Below, piece after piece: positions 11,606-23,261 of a stretch of 64,000 nt of DNA. The position numbers and the translations under genes were made by a program. Within the stretch, counting starts at the first letter, position 1, and every line of letters begins with the position of its first letter. The notes below the pieces were generated by a model. That model had not been told where the DNA came from, ran no database searches, and saw nothing but the letters and a program-made list of their open reading frames with translations. The stretch is from Chelydra serpentina (lineage: Eukaryota > Chordata > Testudines > Chelydridae): contig JBAIAC010000040.1 in the NCBI GenBank assembly GCA_037349315.1, forward strand, positions 11,054,001-11,118,000, in the 5' to 3' direction.

Positions 11606-12454
11606 AATTATGATTATCTATAACAACATCCTTGTTCCTCTATTGTATTTGTGTGAGAGGATTTCCCCTCCCTCCTTTTATAAAATTGCTAAGAAGCTGT
11701 CTGTGCTGTATGTATTTAGGTGTTTTTCATAGCAGGCATTAGTTCTATTATTTAATTTCCACACTAGCCGCCCATAGCCTAGGTGAAGGGATTCCCTTGT
11801 TTCATCCTCTTGAATGCAGGCTCAGCTTGTTAAACTGGTTACAGGATGATAACTATGTCCTTTGACGGCTCAGCTCTGGTCACCATTCAGTGATATATTT
11901 GGAGCTGGGGGGTATTATAAAAGGCTGCCTTCCCCATCCCAACATGTATGATCCCTTTAATCTAATGTTAAAAAATAAGATCATTTCTTTGTAAGCAGCT
12001 ATTTAGTATGGCACTCAAAAAAGCCTTTTGATTAAAGTAAATTCGGGGTCTTTATTTAGAATTATGGGTTTAGATGCCTTCATCAGCTAGTTTGGGCTTT
12101 TATGTGTAGCTAAAAAGCACCGTAATGTGTGTGATTTCAGATCTCTTTGATTATGAAAGGACACTGACAGAGCTGGGGCTGATACACAAAAACTCAACCC
12201 TGGTGCAAGATGTAACGCAGAGGCTATATTTTATATTACCACAAGCCAATGAGAGAGAGGCGCAAACCTCTGGTAGTAGTAGAACTTATAATTTTCCCTG
12301 GTGACTAGGTATCTAAAGGCACAAAGCATGTGTGCCAAGCTGTCTGTAAACATTATATTAATTGTACTTGAGTGCCACTAAAATAGAGAACCAGAGCCAA
12401 ACTCTGTCCTCAGATACCCCCGTACAGTTTACTCTAATCATTGGAAGGGAGGGT
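11606..12454. other. No recognised gene or repeat
   Basis: This is A/T-rich intronic DNA with nothing I can identify. Confidence 0.4.
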
Positions 12455-12632
12455 CAGGGCCGGCACTAGCACTAGGTGACCTTAGGAGGTCGCCTAGGGA
12501 ACCAGGATTTGGGGGGTGGCGGGCGGCTGCCTCCTGCCTCCCGGCTCCATGCTCAGTGGCTGAGCGGGGAGCCAGGAGGCAGCTGCGGCGAGCTGCCCCC
12601 CGGCTCCACGCTCAGCTCCCGTGGGCCACTAA
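12455..12632. mobile_element. Fragment of a CAGGGCCGGC-ended DNA transposon
   Basis: It begins CAGGGCCGGCACTAGCAC and has a small hairpin AGGTGACC/GGTCGCCT and a G/C-rich interior (GGCTCCATGCTCAG, repeated inverted as CTGAGCGGGGAGCC). The right terminal inverted repeat is absent, so it is probably truncated. Confidence 0.5.
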
Positions 12633-12749
12633 AGCCAATGAAGTTGCTCTGTATCTATCCTGTTGTAACAGCAGAGAGATTCCCAAGCCCGTACACAGAA
12701 GAACTGCTCCAACACGGGATGGTTTAGTAACATGCCAACCCAAAGGTTC

Positions 12750-13260
12750 AAAGCAAAGCACAGCTAGGGTCACCAAGTTTCACCTGGTTTAGCATCAAAG
12801 CCATAAATCGGCCTAGGCTTCTTTGAAAGCTTTGTGAACATTTTGATGAGGCTGTGCTGAGTTTCAAGCCTGTAACAAAGCCTGAAAGCAGTTGAGTTTC
12901 CCCGAGGGCGAGGTGGGTTTTGTCGTGATCATTTTGCACAGCAACTTTATCTGCTGGGGAAGGAAGAAGGAGAGGTTCTATCTGGCAATATCTTTGCATG
13001 GTCTTATGCTAATTTCCATAGACACTTGACGAGAAACTTTCCAAATTGCCTCTTTTGCTGCGAGGCTAAATGGCGTTTGTGTCTAATCGCATCTCTGTTT
13101 TGCTTTCCTTTTAACTAAATTTGACTGGGCTCCATTCACTGATATGCGCCTCTTTGGGGACTCGCACTGCAGAGAGGCTGTAATATAGTATTAGATTCCT
13201 CACACCTGCACTATTTAGTGCTTGGATCTGTTGGCCGCCAGCAAAGCTAATTACCGATAG
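12750..13260. other. Repeat-free intronic block, possible conserved non-coding element
   Basis: The block is balanced in composition and lacks any repeat signature in a repeat-rich intron; it includes ATTTTGCACAGCAACTTTAT, GCATGGTCTTATGCTAATTT (an octamer-like ATGCTAAT) and GCTAATTACCGAT (homeobox-like TAATTA). Conservation cannot be judged from one sequence. Confidence 0.25.
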
Positions 13261-13629
13261 GGGTTTTTGGTTTATTTAATTTTTTTGCTGTCAAGGCAAT
13301 AAAACAACCCAAGGGCTTGGAATAAAAAACTAAGTATCATAAAATGTGTCCAAAAAATAATGGAAAAGGAACAATTCAAACTTTATTAGGAGCCATGAAT
13401 GAAGATGCTACTTGAGGCCCTTTAGCCAGAAGAGGATTTTCTTTGCTCCACAGCATAGGAACCATTCTGTTGTTACCCTGCAGGCGTGTTTTATCCAAAG
13501 CAGAAGAGTATTGGTCTCTTTCCAGCTTCTATCGTTGTTGAGTAACGGATAAGTCATCTGTTTTGCAAAAGATCAGTGGTGCTTTGCTACTCGGAAACGT
13601 CTCAGGGTTTAAATAATTAAGTTTAATCA

Positions 13630-14235
13630 AGTTTAATTAAGTTGCATCCGACAAAGTGGGTATTCACCCACGAAAGCTTATGCTCCAATACCTCTGTTAG
13701 TCTATAACAGAGGTCTCAAACTCAAATTACTACGAGGGCCGCATGAGGACTAGTGCATTGGCCCGAGGGTCGCATCACTGACCCCGCCCCATCGCTGCCA
13801 CCAGCCCCGCCCCAACTCCACCCCTTCCATTAGGCCCCTCCCCTTCTCCACCTCCTCCCCTGTGCGCACGGCTTCCTGCTCCTCTCCCCTCCCTCCCAGA
13901 AACCGCGGAGCTCTTCCCTGTGGCCCGCCAGGCTCCCCGTGCCCCACCCCCGCCCCTTCCATTTTTATTTTTATTTTTACCCCCAGGCAGTTCCCGCCGC
14001 CAGAACAACTGTCTGGTGGCGGAAACTGCCTGGGGGTAAAAAAAAAATATATATATATATATTTTTTTTAAAGTGGGGGTGGGGGGGCATGGGGAGCCCG
14101 GTGGGCCGCAGGGAAGAGCTCCGTGGGCCACATGTGGCCCATGGGCCGCGTGTTTGAGACCCCTAGTCTATAAGGTGCCACAGGACCCTTTGTCGCTTCT
14201 ACAGATCCAGACTAACACAGCTACCCCTCTGATAC
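13630..14235 (-). mobile_element. Short turtle-type retroposon, interrupted by a hAT element
   Basis: It lies on the minus strand. The 3' part is at 13630-13707 and the 5' part at 14166-14235; together they restore the same order as the 43835 copy. The 13-bp duplication TTAAGTTTAATCA occurs at 13617-13629 and 14236-14248. The head reads CAGAGGGGTAGCTGTGTTAG on the minus strand. Confidence 0.85.
13708..14165. mobile_element. hAT-type foldback element, 458 bp, inside a SINE
   Basis: The perfect 8-bp duplication GTCTATAA lies at 13700-13707 and 14166-14173. The ends CAGAGGTCTCAAAC and GTTTGAGACCCCTA are inverted. Most of the interior is itself an inverted repeat: GAGCTCTTCCCTGTGGCCCG at 13909 pairs with GGGCCGCAGGGAAGAGCTC at 14103, around a centre at about 14007. 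An (AT)n run occupies 14047-14062. The ORFs on both strands are artefacts of this palindrome. Confidence 0.9.
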
Positions 14236-14364
14236 TTAAGTTTAATCAGATACCTCTGCGAGATGTTAGTGTTTAGCACCGGATGATGATGATGATGTGG
14301 GGCCCTAAACTGCTCCTTGATTTCCAGTGGAGTTCCTTAGATTTATTATAATGGGGGTTCAGCG

Positions 14365-14492
14365 CATAGGTGCTGGAACTAGGGGTGCTGCCATATCCCC
14401 TGGCTTGAAGTGGTTTCTATTATATACAGGGTTAACAGTTTGGTTCAATGGCTCTCAGCACCCCCACTATACAAATTGTTCCAGCGCCCCTG
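14365..14492. mobile_element. Small hAT-type MITE, 128 bp
   Basis: The perfect 8-bp duplication GTTCAGCG lies at 14357-14364 and 14493-14500. The ends CATAGGTGCTGGAAC and GTTCCAGCGCCCCTG are inverted, and the second-tier arms GGGGTGCTG / CAGCACCCCC are also inverted. Confidence 0.85.
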
Positions 14493-14709
14493 GTTCAGCG
14501 TGTAGGTCAGGGGAAATATATTGGCAAAATCCACAAGCAAAATAAAATGAAGGGGACAAATTGAATGCAATGGCGAAATGATGGCCTCTGAGCCGGCAGC
14601 CCAGAGAAGGACTGAGTTTGACTTGGGATTTATTTTTCATTGTATTTAGTCAAAAGGGTCCAGAGGTGAATTAGAAAAACAACATGAGGTTTATTAGTGA
14701 GCCTGAGTT

Positions 14710-14806
14710 AGGATTTTCAAAGTCCCACTGTCATTAGGCTCCCAAATCCCATTAAAATTCAGTGGGGGTTGTGTCCCCAACTTGGTTATATTCTTTGGAA
14801 AGTCCC
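14710..14806. repeat. Palindromic GGATTTTCAAAG-family element, degenerate
   Basis: AGGATTTTCAAAGTCCCACT at the left and TTCTTTGGAAAGTCCC at the right flank CCATTAAAATTCAGTGGGGG. Confidence 0.4.
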
Positions 14807-16884
14807 AACGGAAGAAGTTACTTTAGCCTCATGGTCAAGATGAAACATGCACCGAGCAGGATCTCGGGTGTCAGAACAATCTGGCTCCACTGCCACGAAA
14901 ACAGAACAACTCCCATTCCCCAACCAGTCATGTTGAGGTCAAGATGCCCTGCTGATTTCACAAACGTATTAAAGGGATAGCATGAAATTTTCAGCTCTCA
15001 CAGATTCTCTGCAGTATTTAGCATGGAATGAGGAAGACATTTGTGGCTTCTCAATCCCGGACTAACTGGAGGCCAGTTTGGCTGCTGGCAGTTTACAGCA
15101 GCTACAGGGCAGCTCTAAATTATACTGAGTTGGCTGTGGCCCCAAAGAACCATCCATCCACCAGGCGTTGCTGGAGCACAGCACATTCTGACCTCAACCT
15201 CTCCTCTTGGGAATGTCCCCAGCATGCCGCTTTCCTCAAAGGATGGCATTGGAAGCTATGCCAGGTCTATGTCAGCTGGGCCCTATGGTGGGATAATCTA
15301 GCTGTCTTCTGTACACCTTGCACCATGAGAGCAATGCAAAGGGACCAGAGCAGTGGGATCAGGATTGAGCCCCGTATATCCGAACAGGCAGGCTTCTGCT
15401 CCTCAGCACAGGAAGATGAGAAGACAGGAAAGAAACTCACAAACACCCTGCTGATCCGATTCTGCCCACACCATTATCATTTTAAACCAAGAGAAAACCT
15501 TGCTGAAAATAACTGAGTGACATGGGTGAAAAAGGGAGCAGAATCAAACCTAATATTTCCAGGGAATGGGATGTTAGTGCTACCTCCTACTGCCTAATTG
15601 CCTATTCTGGTAATCTGTCAAGCCTGGGGGCTTTCCTTCTGGTTAAAACAAACACTCAATTTGTTGGAAGTATTTTTCCCCCTTTTAGAAACAATATAGC
15701 CTGAAATATTCAAAAAATGCCAAGCAGTTTCTAATACATTCTTGCCTAACCCCATAAGAGTTTTTGAAGTCCTCTGGAGGTGGGGAGGAGATGAAGAAAT
15801 CTCATAACCTATTCAATATGTAAATGTTATAATTATATAAAGATTTTTTTTTTGAGGGGAGGATCACAAAGTCAAACATAAAGCTTCTTTCTGGAGATTC
15901 AATCAATGCATTAGTCATTATGAACTTTCATAAAAACAAAGTAATAATGCACATTTATGTTGCTGTTCATAAATATGAAGTGACAGCCTATGACTTAGCT
16001 ACTGAAATGATATTTTTGAGCCAAAAAAGAATAATAGAGGAAATTGAGAAAGCAGAAGGGAGAGTTATAATAGAATTGGGCATTGGCATAAATATAAATC
16101 ATGAACGGGAGATTGCTTTAATGCAAGATATGAAAGTCAGAAACTGAAGGTGTTAAAAAGATCATCCACTCGTCTGGTGGAGAATCCCTCGGGCCACGCA
16201 ACTTTCGACCGAAAAAGCCAAATCTACTCAAACTAGATAAACCCTGTTTAAAATTGCATGAGAAATAACATACCATTCAGGAACATCCTGCTTTCAAGCT
16301 TACACATACAGTCTATCAGGAAAATGCCTGAGGGGGAAGAAGTCACGTTCACCAGCTGGAAAACACTCTCTGCTCATAAGCCTTTGTCTGGAGATTTCCA
16401 AATGGATGTAGGAGTGGTAAATTATCCCATTAAAAATGTAATCCGAAGAACCCAGCTAATGACGTGTCCACGGCAGCTTGTTACCAGGGCTGCAGTGCAT
16501 TTAATCATGGTGGAATGGGCTGGGGTGGCAGCTCTGGAAGCTAATGTCCTCTCAACGCAGAACAGGTGGGGCACGGGCAGCGGCTTCCTCCCATGCTTGC
16601 TCACCACCATAGCTCACTGCTTATGTAGAGGGAGCATTTCTCACTGCGAAGGGATGGCTTCACTCTTCGTGTCTGTTCCAGCCCAGGCCTCTCTGCTATA
16701 ATGGTGAACCTGGAGCTAAAATCTGCTCTGTGTGTGTGTGTGTCCTGTGGGAAGAGGCACAAGGATCCAGACCCAGAGCTCCACTGAGCATTAGGCGGGG
16801 TTCCTGGTAACTCTTCTTGTTGCTTGTCCCTTTGTCACTGGGCTGTGAAAAACAATCTTGTCTCGCCATTAGAGCAAGGGATTA
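14807..16884. other. No recognised gene
   Basis: ORFs of 162 aa (15028-15516) and 147 aa (16258-16701) lie here, but neither contains a motif I recognise and there is no splice or promoter context. A short (GT)n is at 16725-16742. Apart from this I see nothing. Confidence 0.45.
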
Positions 16885-17345
16885 AGTAGCAGCTCCTGGG
16901 TTCTGTCCTGGCTGTAACCTTAGCTCTGCCTCGGTTTGCTTGTTCTTAAAAAAGAGATAGCAATACTACATCTCTTCATGGTCCGTCGGATTGGGCACAG
17001 GTCTTGGAGTAACGAGAGCAGGATTCTATTCCCAACTCTGGCACTGACTCACTCTGTGATTTTGGATAAAGTCCTTCAATTCTCTGTTCTTCCATTTCTT
17101 CACCTGTAAAATGAAGGTGCTAGCACCTGTATTATAAAGGGTGTGGCAAGGTTCAGGTCATAAGAACGGAAATATCACAGGGATGGGCACAGTTCATGGG
17201 GACTGAAATATCACAGTGAGGGTCACAGTATAAGTGACTAGGTTTGTTGTCAGATTTCTTTATTTGCAAAGTACTTTCACATCATCAGATGAAAGGAACT
17301 ACTTAAGTGTAAAATATTTAGTATCATCATCATTATCATTATCAG
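16885..17345 (+). repeat. Two MIR-like SINE fragments
   Basis: The first is at 16885-16980 (CTCCTGGGTTCTGTCCTGGC, then GCTCTGCCTCGGTTTGC). The second begins near 17015 (GGATTCTATTCCCAACTCTG, CACCTGTAAAATGAAGG) and resumes at 17255 (TTATTTGCAAAGTACTTTCA, ATCATCATTATC) after about 130 bases with an internal near-repeat of GAAATATCACAG. Confidence 0.55.
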
Positions 17346-17519
17346 ACTAAGCTGAACTACTGATCAAATAGTAAACCCAATGATTTAGAGCTCGATGTAA
17401 GCCGATGGGAGTCCTTCCATTGATTTTAATGGGCACTGGATCAGACCCTTAGTTGACTGTGCAAAAAAGGCAGGATACATTTAAACCCATTTTTAAAGGA
17501 TGTTCTAATATTGTATTTT

Positions 17520-18946
17520 CATGATTTAGTGAAACGTAATCAGTTTGCAGGCACAGGCTTGTCTGACATGTCTGAATCGTTCGTAGAAGCTACTCGAGTT
17601 ATCAGCCCCATTCCTATTAACGTAGGTGAATGTAATATGTTTAGCATTTTGTCACATCTGCCAGGGAAAGAAGTGAGCAGGACTAAGTAGGAAATAGCAT
17701 TTGCCTTGTTTGCTAACTGCATATTTAACTGCACTCTAACGGCTTAAGTAGTGATGCTCCAAAGACTCAGGTTCATTGCAGGGCATCATGAAGGCAGGTG
17801 AGCGTTGTAGGTTTCAGAGTGTCTCTTAAGTTCCTATCTAGAAGACCAATAGAGCAATAGAGACTTGGCTTTGTTATGAATATGGAAGAGTGTGGGGGTG
17901 GGTTTTAAAGTCTCCAAAATATATTTTCTACTTCACCAGGAGACCCATTTACTCCATTGGTAATTATTACATCTGTAATGCAAAGATGATGAGGTATGCG
18001 GTTCCCTTGTTACCCAGCGGGACTACCAAACTTCCCTGGGCTGGTACCAGAAAAAAATGTAGGTCAGGTGTCAGGTACCTGAATCTGATGCCTAAAAGTG
18101 AAAGACTGACTGAGCTCAAACTGTCATAGATTTTTAAAAGGTGGTTCAGTGAAATATGCTGCTCATCTTACAGGCCTTTTGGGGGCTGTGAGGGAGAGAC
18201 AGATGCATGCTGATTAATTCAGTCATCCCTGTAGAATGAGGGAGATCTAACTAATTTGTCAAAATAATGACCTTTGGTCATGAATTAGGACATCCTGGCT
18301 TTGGAATCTCACTCTCTCCGGAGAGATGATGGAGCTCAGCGCTACAACAGGGTGCTTGTTTTGCAGGGTATAATGAGGCATGAGACCTAGCAGCAGCAGC
18401 AGCAGCAGCATGTGCTGATGGCAGGAGGCATGTTAGAGCTTTCTTGATGTTTTCACTTCTGCCTGGCTTTTATTTGTCAGAGCAGGGTGCCTGGGAATAC
18501 CAGGGGTTACTCCCTTTCTACCATCCCACCCTCCCCCCCACAAACACATGCAGCACATTTACTCACTCTCACTGCTGACTTTTGTGCAGTTTTTCTCCCT
18601 CCTGATTAAAAAAAATTATCCCCAGGGGCCAAGGGGTCAGCTTACTCACTGCCTTTCGTAAGGGGCTGCGGATAGGGTGCATAGAACGCAGATAAGGGTG
18701 AGGATGGACACCCCCTTCTGGCAATTGTCAGAAATTAGTAGTCTGAGCACATCTGTGTGCAGCAAGGAGCAGGCAGATCTTTTGGTGAGTTCACCGAAAA
18801 TAGCCAGATTACCGTCTGTGGGCCAGACTGTGGACCCCTTCCTCATAGTGATCAGCTCTTATTCATGAAAAGAGAGGCACTGACTTCAGCGGGACTCCTC
18901 AGGTGAGAAACTGAGGGAGGGGGGAAGGAGGGACTCATACTCAGGC
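17520..18946. other. No recognised gene; AGC microsatellite
   Basis: An (AGC)7 run lies at 18389-18410. Otherwise no recognised gene or repeat is visible. Confidence 0.45.
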
Positions 18947-19178
18947 TAGGGTGACCAGATGAGAAGACCTGAAAATCGGGACTTCCCACCCCCCAAAAAA
19001 AATGGAAAAGCCTCTGCCGCCGGAAGCCTCTGCCGCCGGAAGCTGTGGAGCACCAAAATAAAAAAAAACCGGCGGAAGAAGACTGAAAATCGTGACAAAA
19101 GGCATCCCGACCGACCATCGGTCGGGACGTGGGACAAATGGTCAAAAATCGGGACGGTCCCGATTTATAAAGAAAGGT
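18947..19178. mobile_element. TAGGGTGACCAGA-family MITE, long form, right end lost
   Basis: The left end TAGGGTGACCAGATGAGAAG is intact; AAATCGGGAC words recur near both ends. The tandem GCCTCTGCCGCCGGAA doublet is at 19011-19040 and a hairpin CCCGACCGACC/GGTCGGG at 19108-19126. The right inverted end is replaced by GATTTATAAAGAAAGGTGA. Confidence 0.65.
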
Positions 19179-20639
19179 GATACAGTTGAGTACAATTGTC
19201 CCCAACCAGCCCCATTACCTCCTCTAATTAAGAGGGCAGCCTACCGTTCCAGCGCTAGCTAAGGGCAGCGAATCAGGGTCATCAGTTAGATTTCCGTTCG
19301 ATTGCTACCACAGTGCAGTGTTATTGCTTTGGATAATGTACTCCTGGAAGGTAGCTCACAACTCTGACCGCTGCTGCTGTTTCATACGGCTGAATTCCCA
19401 AGCTTTTGTTTTTAACACCTTGCTGGTAAACCCCTGGCAAGTCTCAACGTTCCTTTAACAGTGAACGTGAGTTGGAAAACATGTGCTGCCTGGCACCTTA
19501 GCCTGTGCAGATCTGCTGATTCTGAGCTTTCCTGGGTAGTTTGTGTGCTAGCGATTGTGTTTACACACTAGGTTACACACTTCTCTGCAGGGTGATTTTT
19601 GACCTGACTCCTAGGTCTCTTGGAGAACTTCGTGAATTTCTCTTGCAGCATCCAATCTTTGGCAGATGTTAGCCCATCGTCCCTACACTGGGATGCCTGA
19701 GTCCCTTCTTATATATTTTCCCCAACAGATTGTCTTCTTTTTCTACCCTCTACGTGATATAATTGAATCCAGGCTTCAGGCAGACACAGCAGAACTCCTT
19801 TTCCCCTGGGCCAACACCGTACCAGGGAGTGGAATTAATCTGCAAGATTACCTCTGAAAACATCCTATAACCCGGGCAGAAATCATCCCGTCTTTGTTGC
19901 TGTGACTTCCTTAAAGGCTGATGTATCAGGACTGGCTAGATGCTGTCCATGCTGGAGACTTGAATAATCTTTTCATCGCATGGTCAGTGCCTCATGTGCC
20001 TTTTGAACCACACAGTTGCTCAGAAGAATGGCTGGGTCACATAGTTATTTCAGCAGTCTTTGGCCATTGTTCTATTAAGCACCAGCTGAGGGATGACCTA
20101 AGTTCAGGAGTAGACTGTTGATCTCACTTCATGGGGCAGTGGAGTCTGAGAGCACGGGGGAGTTCAGACTCTCTCCTCTCCTTTCATCTTGTCCTTCTCA
20201 TCTCCCTGCAGCTTCTTTTTGCTCACCTCTCCTCCGTCCCTCTCCTCCTGTAAGTACCATTTATTCCTTGGAGGTCTGGCTTTATACTTGGCTTAGGTCA
20301 TATCGTTTTTCAGTGGTGTCCATAGTTAAAACTTGTGTATATTCTTGGGAAGCAAGTTAAAAGAGCAGGAGACATCTGGGTAGACAGCAGGAGTGCTGCT
20401 GTGCTGGGTCTTTAGGGTCTGTTCAAAGCCAACCACCGTCAATGAAAGGACTGGACTTCGGATCAGATCCTTGGACAGAAGTTTTGCATCTTCTCTGTTC
20501 ACATCGTCAGTGCTTGCTCGGACTGGTTTCCCCAGTGTACCTGTGTGGTGAGCAAGCTGGCATTTGTCTGGCCTCCATTTCCGTTGTATCTGAGCACCTC
20601 ACAATCTTTAAAGCATTTGGCCTGACAACACCCCTTTGA
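19179..20639. other. No recognised gene or repeat
   Basis: Intronic DNA with pyrimidine-rich stretches near 20160-20250; nothing identifiable. Confidence 0.4.
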
Positions 20640-20765
20640 GGGAGGTGCTCGTATCCCCCTTACAAGAGAGAGACTTAAGAGACTTGCCCAAGGTGACACA
20701 GGAAGTCTCCAGGGGATCCTCCTCAGGCCCAGGCTAATGCCCTAACCGCCGCACAATCCTCCCTG
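20640..20765 (-). repeat. MIR-like SINE
   Basis: GAGACTTGCCCAAGGTGACA and then CTAATGCCCTAACCGCCGCA are the antisense conserved core and 5' part of a MIR-like element. Confidence 0.55.
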
Positions 20766-22403
20766 TCACACTGCTTTCAATAAGTCCATCAGCAGAGCTT
20801 CATATTCCCTCCCCAGACGTAGAAGTGTCACTGCTGAGTCCCCAGCAGCCCCCTGTCACTGCAGCGCAGATGGGATCATTAGAGCTGACACTCCATGTCT
20901 AGAGATTTCTTGGAAGCTGGAAAAATGAGCCTCTTGTCAAAAAAAAAATGGCCGTGCTGCCAGTTCGTGGTGCAGTGACTGAGATGAGAGAGGATTTCAA
21001 GGAGCTGTGTGAGGCATCAGCTGGGTGTCTTTTTCTAACAGTTTGGAAGTCCGGTAACATCCGCGAGGATTTACATTTCTCTTTCCTTTCAAGCTGTAAA
21101 GGGAAATGGATTTTTATGTTGGCCTGACCGTTTTTCTTCTACTTTTAGCTGGACCACATCAACAGCCAGTGTCGCAGCCGCCCTGCTTAATGCAACAATA
21201 ATGGGCCTGTGTTCTTCCGTCTCATTTGATTGTTTGGGCTTTTTAATTACGTTTTGCATTTGATTGCATTCAGCGCTGAAGGCCTTTTTAAAAGAGGATT
21301 TCACTAGGGTTGTCTTTTAACATGGTAATAATGAAATTAGTTCCAGACAGACATGAATCACAATTCAAAGGTTGATCTTTAGCAGTAAGTGAAACAAATA
21401 AAAAAAGCATTAGAAAAGCATTTCCAGTTACTCTAGGTAGATAACAAGTAGAAAAGTTATCTGCACTCGTGCTTCAGGGCAGCAAGGGAATCAGGAAGAA
21501 ATTTTCCTCTGTCGGGTTGTTTAAAGGGCTTGCACAAGGTCTGTGACAGCTGTCATCTTAGCTGACAGACTGGGGCGTGAACCATGGACTTCCTGAGCTG
21601 GGAGCATAAGCTGCTACAGTTGGAGTTAAAGAGCAAAGGCTCCCTACCTGTGGCAGCAAATGACTCCTGTCCTCTGTGGATCAGGCACCAAGGAGGACCT
21701 GTTATACACACTAACCAGTGAATTGCACAGGCACCCAGTTATGATCCATGTAAGCCCTCAAAATATGGCCCAAGTAGTGTGTTGGCTTAATGTTAGACCT
21801 CTACACAGGGATCAACTTTCACCCTTGGCAAGGTGAATTAAGGAGAGTTCACTTCTCGGCCTTCTTCAGAAGCATCCAACACAGCCAAGTGTCAGAACTG
21901 GGATACAGCACTAGATGGACCATTGCTCAGTCTGGTGGGGCCCTTGCTTTGTTCCTCAGTCAAATTTCAACCACTGTATTCATTGTTTTGAGAATGGATA
22001 GATGGAGCCCTCCTCCAGCCCTTCCCCCAGGGACAGAGCTGGGTATAATGAGCATTTATATGGTCAGGTGTCTTCAATATATCCCTAGAAGATTTTTCTA
22101 AACATTATGCGTTATTCTGAGATATCCACAACTATTACAATGCTGATTTGAGTTTGCTCAAGGAGCAGAATTATTGTTTGTGGTTGGTTCGAACCATCAA
22201 AATAGCCTGCTAAGGCTAGCTGGGGAAACGTGTCTCAGGGAAATGAGAAGGAAAATAGTCCGTTCTTTAGAAAGACAGGCTTGTTACACTATTGCAATAT
22301 ATGTGACCTCACAGCCTGCATGGGAAATCCATTGGAAATACTGTACAACACAAATACTGTAAAGAACCAGACGGTGTGTACCGCTAGTGCTGTGGTTAAC
22401 GGG
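20766..22403. other. No recognised gene; possible conserved block at 21085-21300
   Basis: Bases 21085-21300 lack repeat signatures and have A/T-rich homeobox-like words (TTTTTAATTACG). The rest is unremarkable. Nothing here resembles a coding exon. Confidence 0.3.
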
Positions 22404-22919
22404 CAGGGCGGGTGCAAGGATATTTTGCGCCCTTGGCAAAACTTCCACCTTGCGCCCACCCCCACCCCCAGTCCCACCCCAACTCTGCCCCCAGCCCTGC
22501 CCCCATTCCAACCCCTTCCCCAAATCCCCGCCTCCTCCCCCGGGCATGCCTTATTTCCCCTCCACCCTCTCCCTCCCAGGCTTGCTGCGCACTCAGGGGA
22601 GGAGGCGGAGCGGAGGTGAGATGGGGTGGGGGGGGCCGTAGGAAGCGGAGGTGAGCTGGGGGGGGTGCAGAGCACCCACCAGCAGCTCCCCGCCGGCCCC
22701 CTGTCCAGCTCACCTCCGCTCCACCTCCGCCCCCAAGCGCACCGCCGCTCCCCCTGGCTCCCCGCTCAGCTCCCGCAGGTGTGGGGGGTGAGGCTGAGCT
22801 CCCGCGGGCAGCGGAGCTGGCTGGGGGGGAGGTGGCATTGCGGGAGGGGCGGGGAGGGGGCGCAGGGCTGGTGCAAGGAAGTTTCGCCTAGGGCGTGAAA
22901 CTTCCTTGCACTGGCCCTG
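22404..22919. mobile_element. CAGGGC-ended DNA transposon with terminal hairpin, 516 bp
   Basis: The ends CAGGGCGGGTGCAAGGA and TTCCTTGCACTGGCCCTG are inverted. A second inverted copy of the terminal sequence (CAGGGCTGGTGCAAGGAA at 22863) sits next to the right end and makes a hairpin of about 23 bp at 22862-22920. The interior is very G/C-rich (CCACCCCAACTCTGCCCC). No 8-bp target duplication is visible, so the limits are less secure. The overlapping ORFs are compositional. Confidence 0.7.
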
Positions 22920-23261
22920 CTCCTACCCACGTCTCTTTTCAGCCCAGCAAGGCCTGCTGTTGAGCGAGTGGGATATTGCCTGAGCTCCACTCTCCCTATT
23001 GGAGCTACAGATGAAAAATGTCATGAGCACAAAAAGGGAATCTTTCCTTACAAAGGGTTTTTGCTTTTTATGGGGTGAGCAAACCTCGGTGAACATATGA
23101 TTTCTTTCGGTATTGATCTTCTAGCTTTGTTTTTATTGTTCTACAGGCAAGTGAGAATAACACACACTGTACTCTGTGCAGCTCTGGGAAAGTAACTCTA
23201 GTAGGGCATAAATCATATACCCAGTAAATCCAGCCTAATACAGATTTGCTACCTTATATAA

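Noticed and set aside
13775..14157. ORFs on both strands sharing the same peptide words
   Set aside because: The shared words are explained by the large inverted repeat of the 13708-14165 element.
15028..15516. 162-codon ORF, + strand
   Set aside because: No recognised motif, no plausible splice or promoter context, inside a TMEM132D intron; consistent with chance.
18389..18410. AGC trinucleotide run as a coding polyglutamine tract
   Set aside because: Only about seven units, with no supporting ORF or exon structure; a simple microsatellite.
22284..22713. Overlapping ORFs on both strands, Gly- or Pro-rich
   Set aside because: They come from the C/G-biased interior of the 22404-22919 transposon.
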